Shown one piece after another: positions 63,474-64,000 of a DNA stretch of 64,000 nucleotides. A model generated the notes under the pieces. That model was not told the origin of the DNA. It saw only the letters and a program-made list of their open reading frames with translations, and did no database searches. Each line of letters opens with the position of its first letter. The first letter of the stretch is position 1. A program made the position numbers and the translations under genes. The DNA is from Dendrocalamus latiflorus (Eukaryota > Streptophyta > Magnoliopsida > Poales > Poaceae): positions 11,846,253 through 11,910,252 of the forward strand of contig CM029650.1 of the NCBI GenBank assembly GCA_017311315.1, given 5' to 3'.

Positions 63474-64000
63474 CTGCACAGTAACACCAGTAATAGATCA
63501 GGAAAGGTTGTTTTTATCATCTAAAAGCAACAACCTTTTGATCAGGCAAGAACTGTCAATACATGTTGACTTGTCTGTTCAAATTTTTACAGCATTCTTA
63601 GGTCCTGCTAGGCCCATATTTGGGCTCACATTGTACGCACAGAAAAAGAATAGAAAACATCATAGAATGGTCCTCAAAAAGGAAAAAGGAAAAAAAGAAA
63701 AGCATAAACTAGACCAAAAAAGAACTTTATATGCCTGTCTTCAGAAAAGTTTGGATAATTAACTGTGCCATTGGCTCATTACACACCTGCAGCTATTCTT
63801 GGCACAAAGTGCAAACAGCAGGCCCAGACACACCGCTATGGGCCACATAGACTATTGCATCAAACTAAGCTTCTTTTTATGGTCCATATCTGGGGAAATA
63901 ACACAATTCTTTTTTGTACTTAGAGTTTTATACCATTATACTAACTTTACTGCCTGTTGCCATGTCCTAAATTGAATAAGAAAGTAATTAGGAGCAATCG
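63474..64000 (-). other. Intron of the O-fucosyltransferase gene (partial)
   Basis: From the acceptor at 63474 to the window edge: AT-rich, with pyrimidine-rich minus-strand sequence before the acceptor. No coding block of the family appears in any minus frame up to 64000, so the upstream exon lies outside. Confidence 0.7.

Overview
The window is plant nuclear DNA, almost certainly from a grass (Poaceae). Nearly all of it is retrotransposons inserted into one another, with one recognisable host gene at the right edge. The species cannot be fixed from the sequence. The grass call rests on the element types (Tat-lineage, CRM-like and SIRE/Maximus-like LTR elements, TTA-flanked MITEs, a grass-type MULE) and on the plant O-fucosyltransferase exon at 62844-63473. 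I found no rRNA, tRNA, CRISPR array or prokaryote-type operon.

Layout, with working letters. A = a decayed minus-strand Ty3/gypsy element whose pieces lie at about 1655-2113, 24394-26760 and 26902-27128. B = a plus-strand Tat-like element, 2119-24393, lying between the two halves of A's reverse transcriptase. B's 5' LTR holds a hAT-like element (2311-3260). B's body is cut by C, a minus-strand Tat-lineage element (5309 to about 12525). B's 3' LTR holds D, a minus-strand gag-only element (16144-24290, AGTTA target duplication), and D's 3' LTR holds a Mutator-like element (16285-19306). Later, a segment running from D's LTR through B's LTR end into A was tandemly duplicated (23505-24950 and 24951-26592), and each copy then gained a different MITE. 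E = a plus-strand Ty1/copia element with 1.5-kb LTRs (27129-44488), inserted in A's LTR. E is split by F, a minus-strand SIRE/Maximus-like copia (31690-41679, GGATC duplication, LTRs about 97% identical), and F is itself split by a 293-bp solo LTR (37280-37572, GCAAC duplication).

To the right, 44489-47482 holds LTR-like fragments and a MITE. H = a plus-strand CRM-like chromovirus (47483-55114) whose coding frame runs into its own 3' LTR and whose reverse transcriptase is broken by a TTA-flanked MITE. J = a decayed minus-strand SIRE-like gag and LTR (from 55561 into the 57-62 kb interval). J's LTR is split by K, a GC-rich non-autonomous element (58124-61335, GGGGG duplication). Past 62.5 kb the DNA becomes single-copy-like: the 3' UTR, last coding exon and an intron of an O-fucosyltransferase gene on the minus strand.

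The most interesting unit is C. Between its pol and its 3' LTR it has a gene on the opposite strand with its own TATA box and a domain resembling the plant 'putative gypsy type transposon' family (Transposase_28), followed by two arrays of tandem repeats. Antisense accessory genes and repeat-rich 3' regions are known for the Tat lineage, so this is a good example of a poorly understood system rather than something wholly new. Most coding regions here carry stops or frameshifts, many of the form expected from C-to-T decay. F is the best preserved element.
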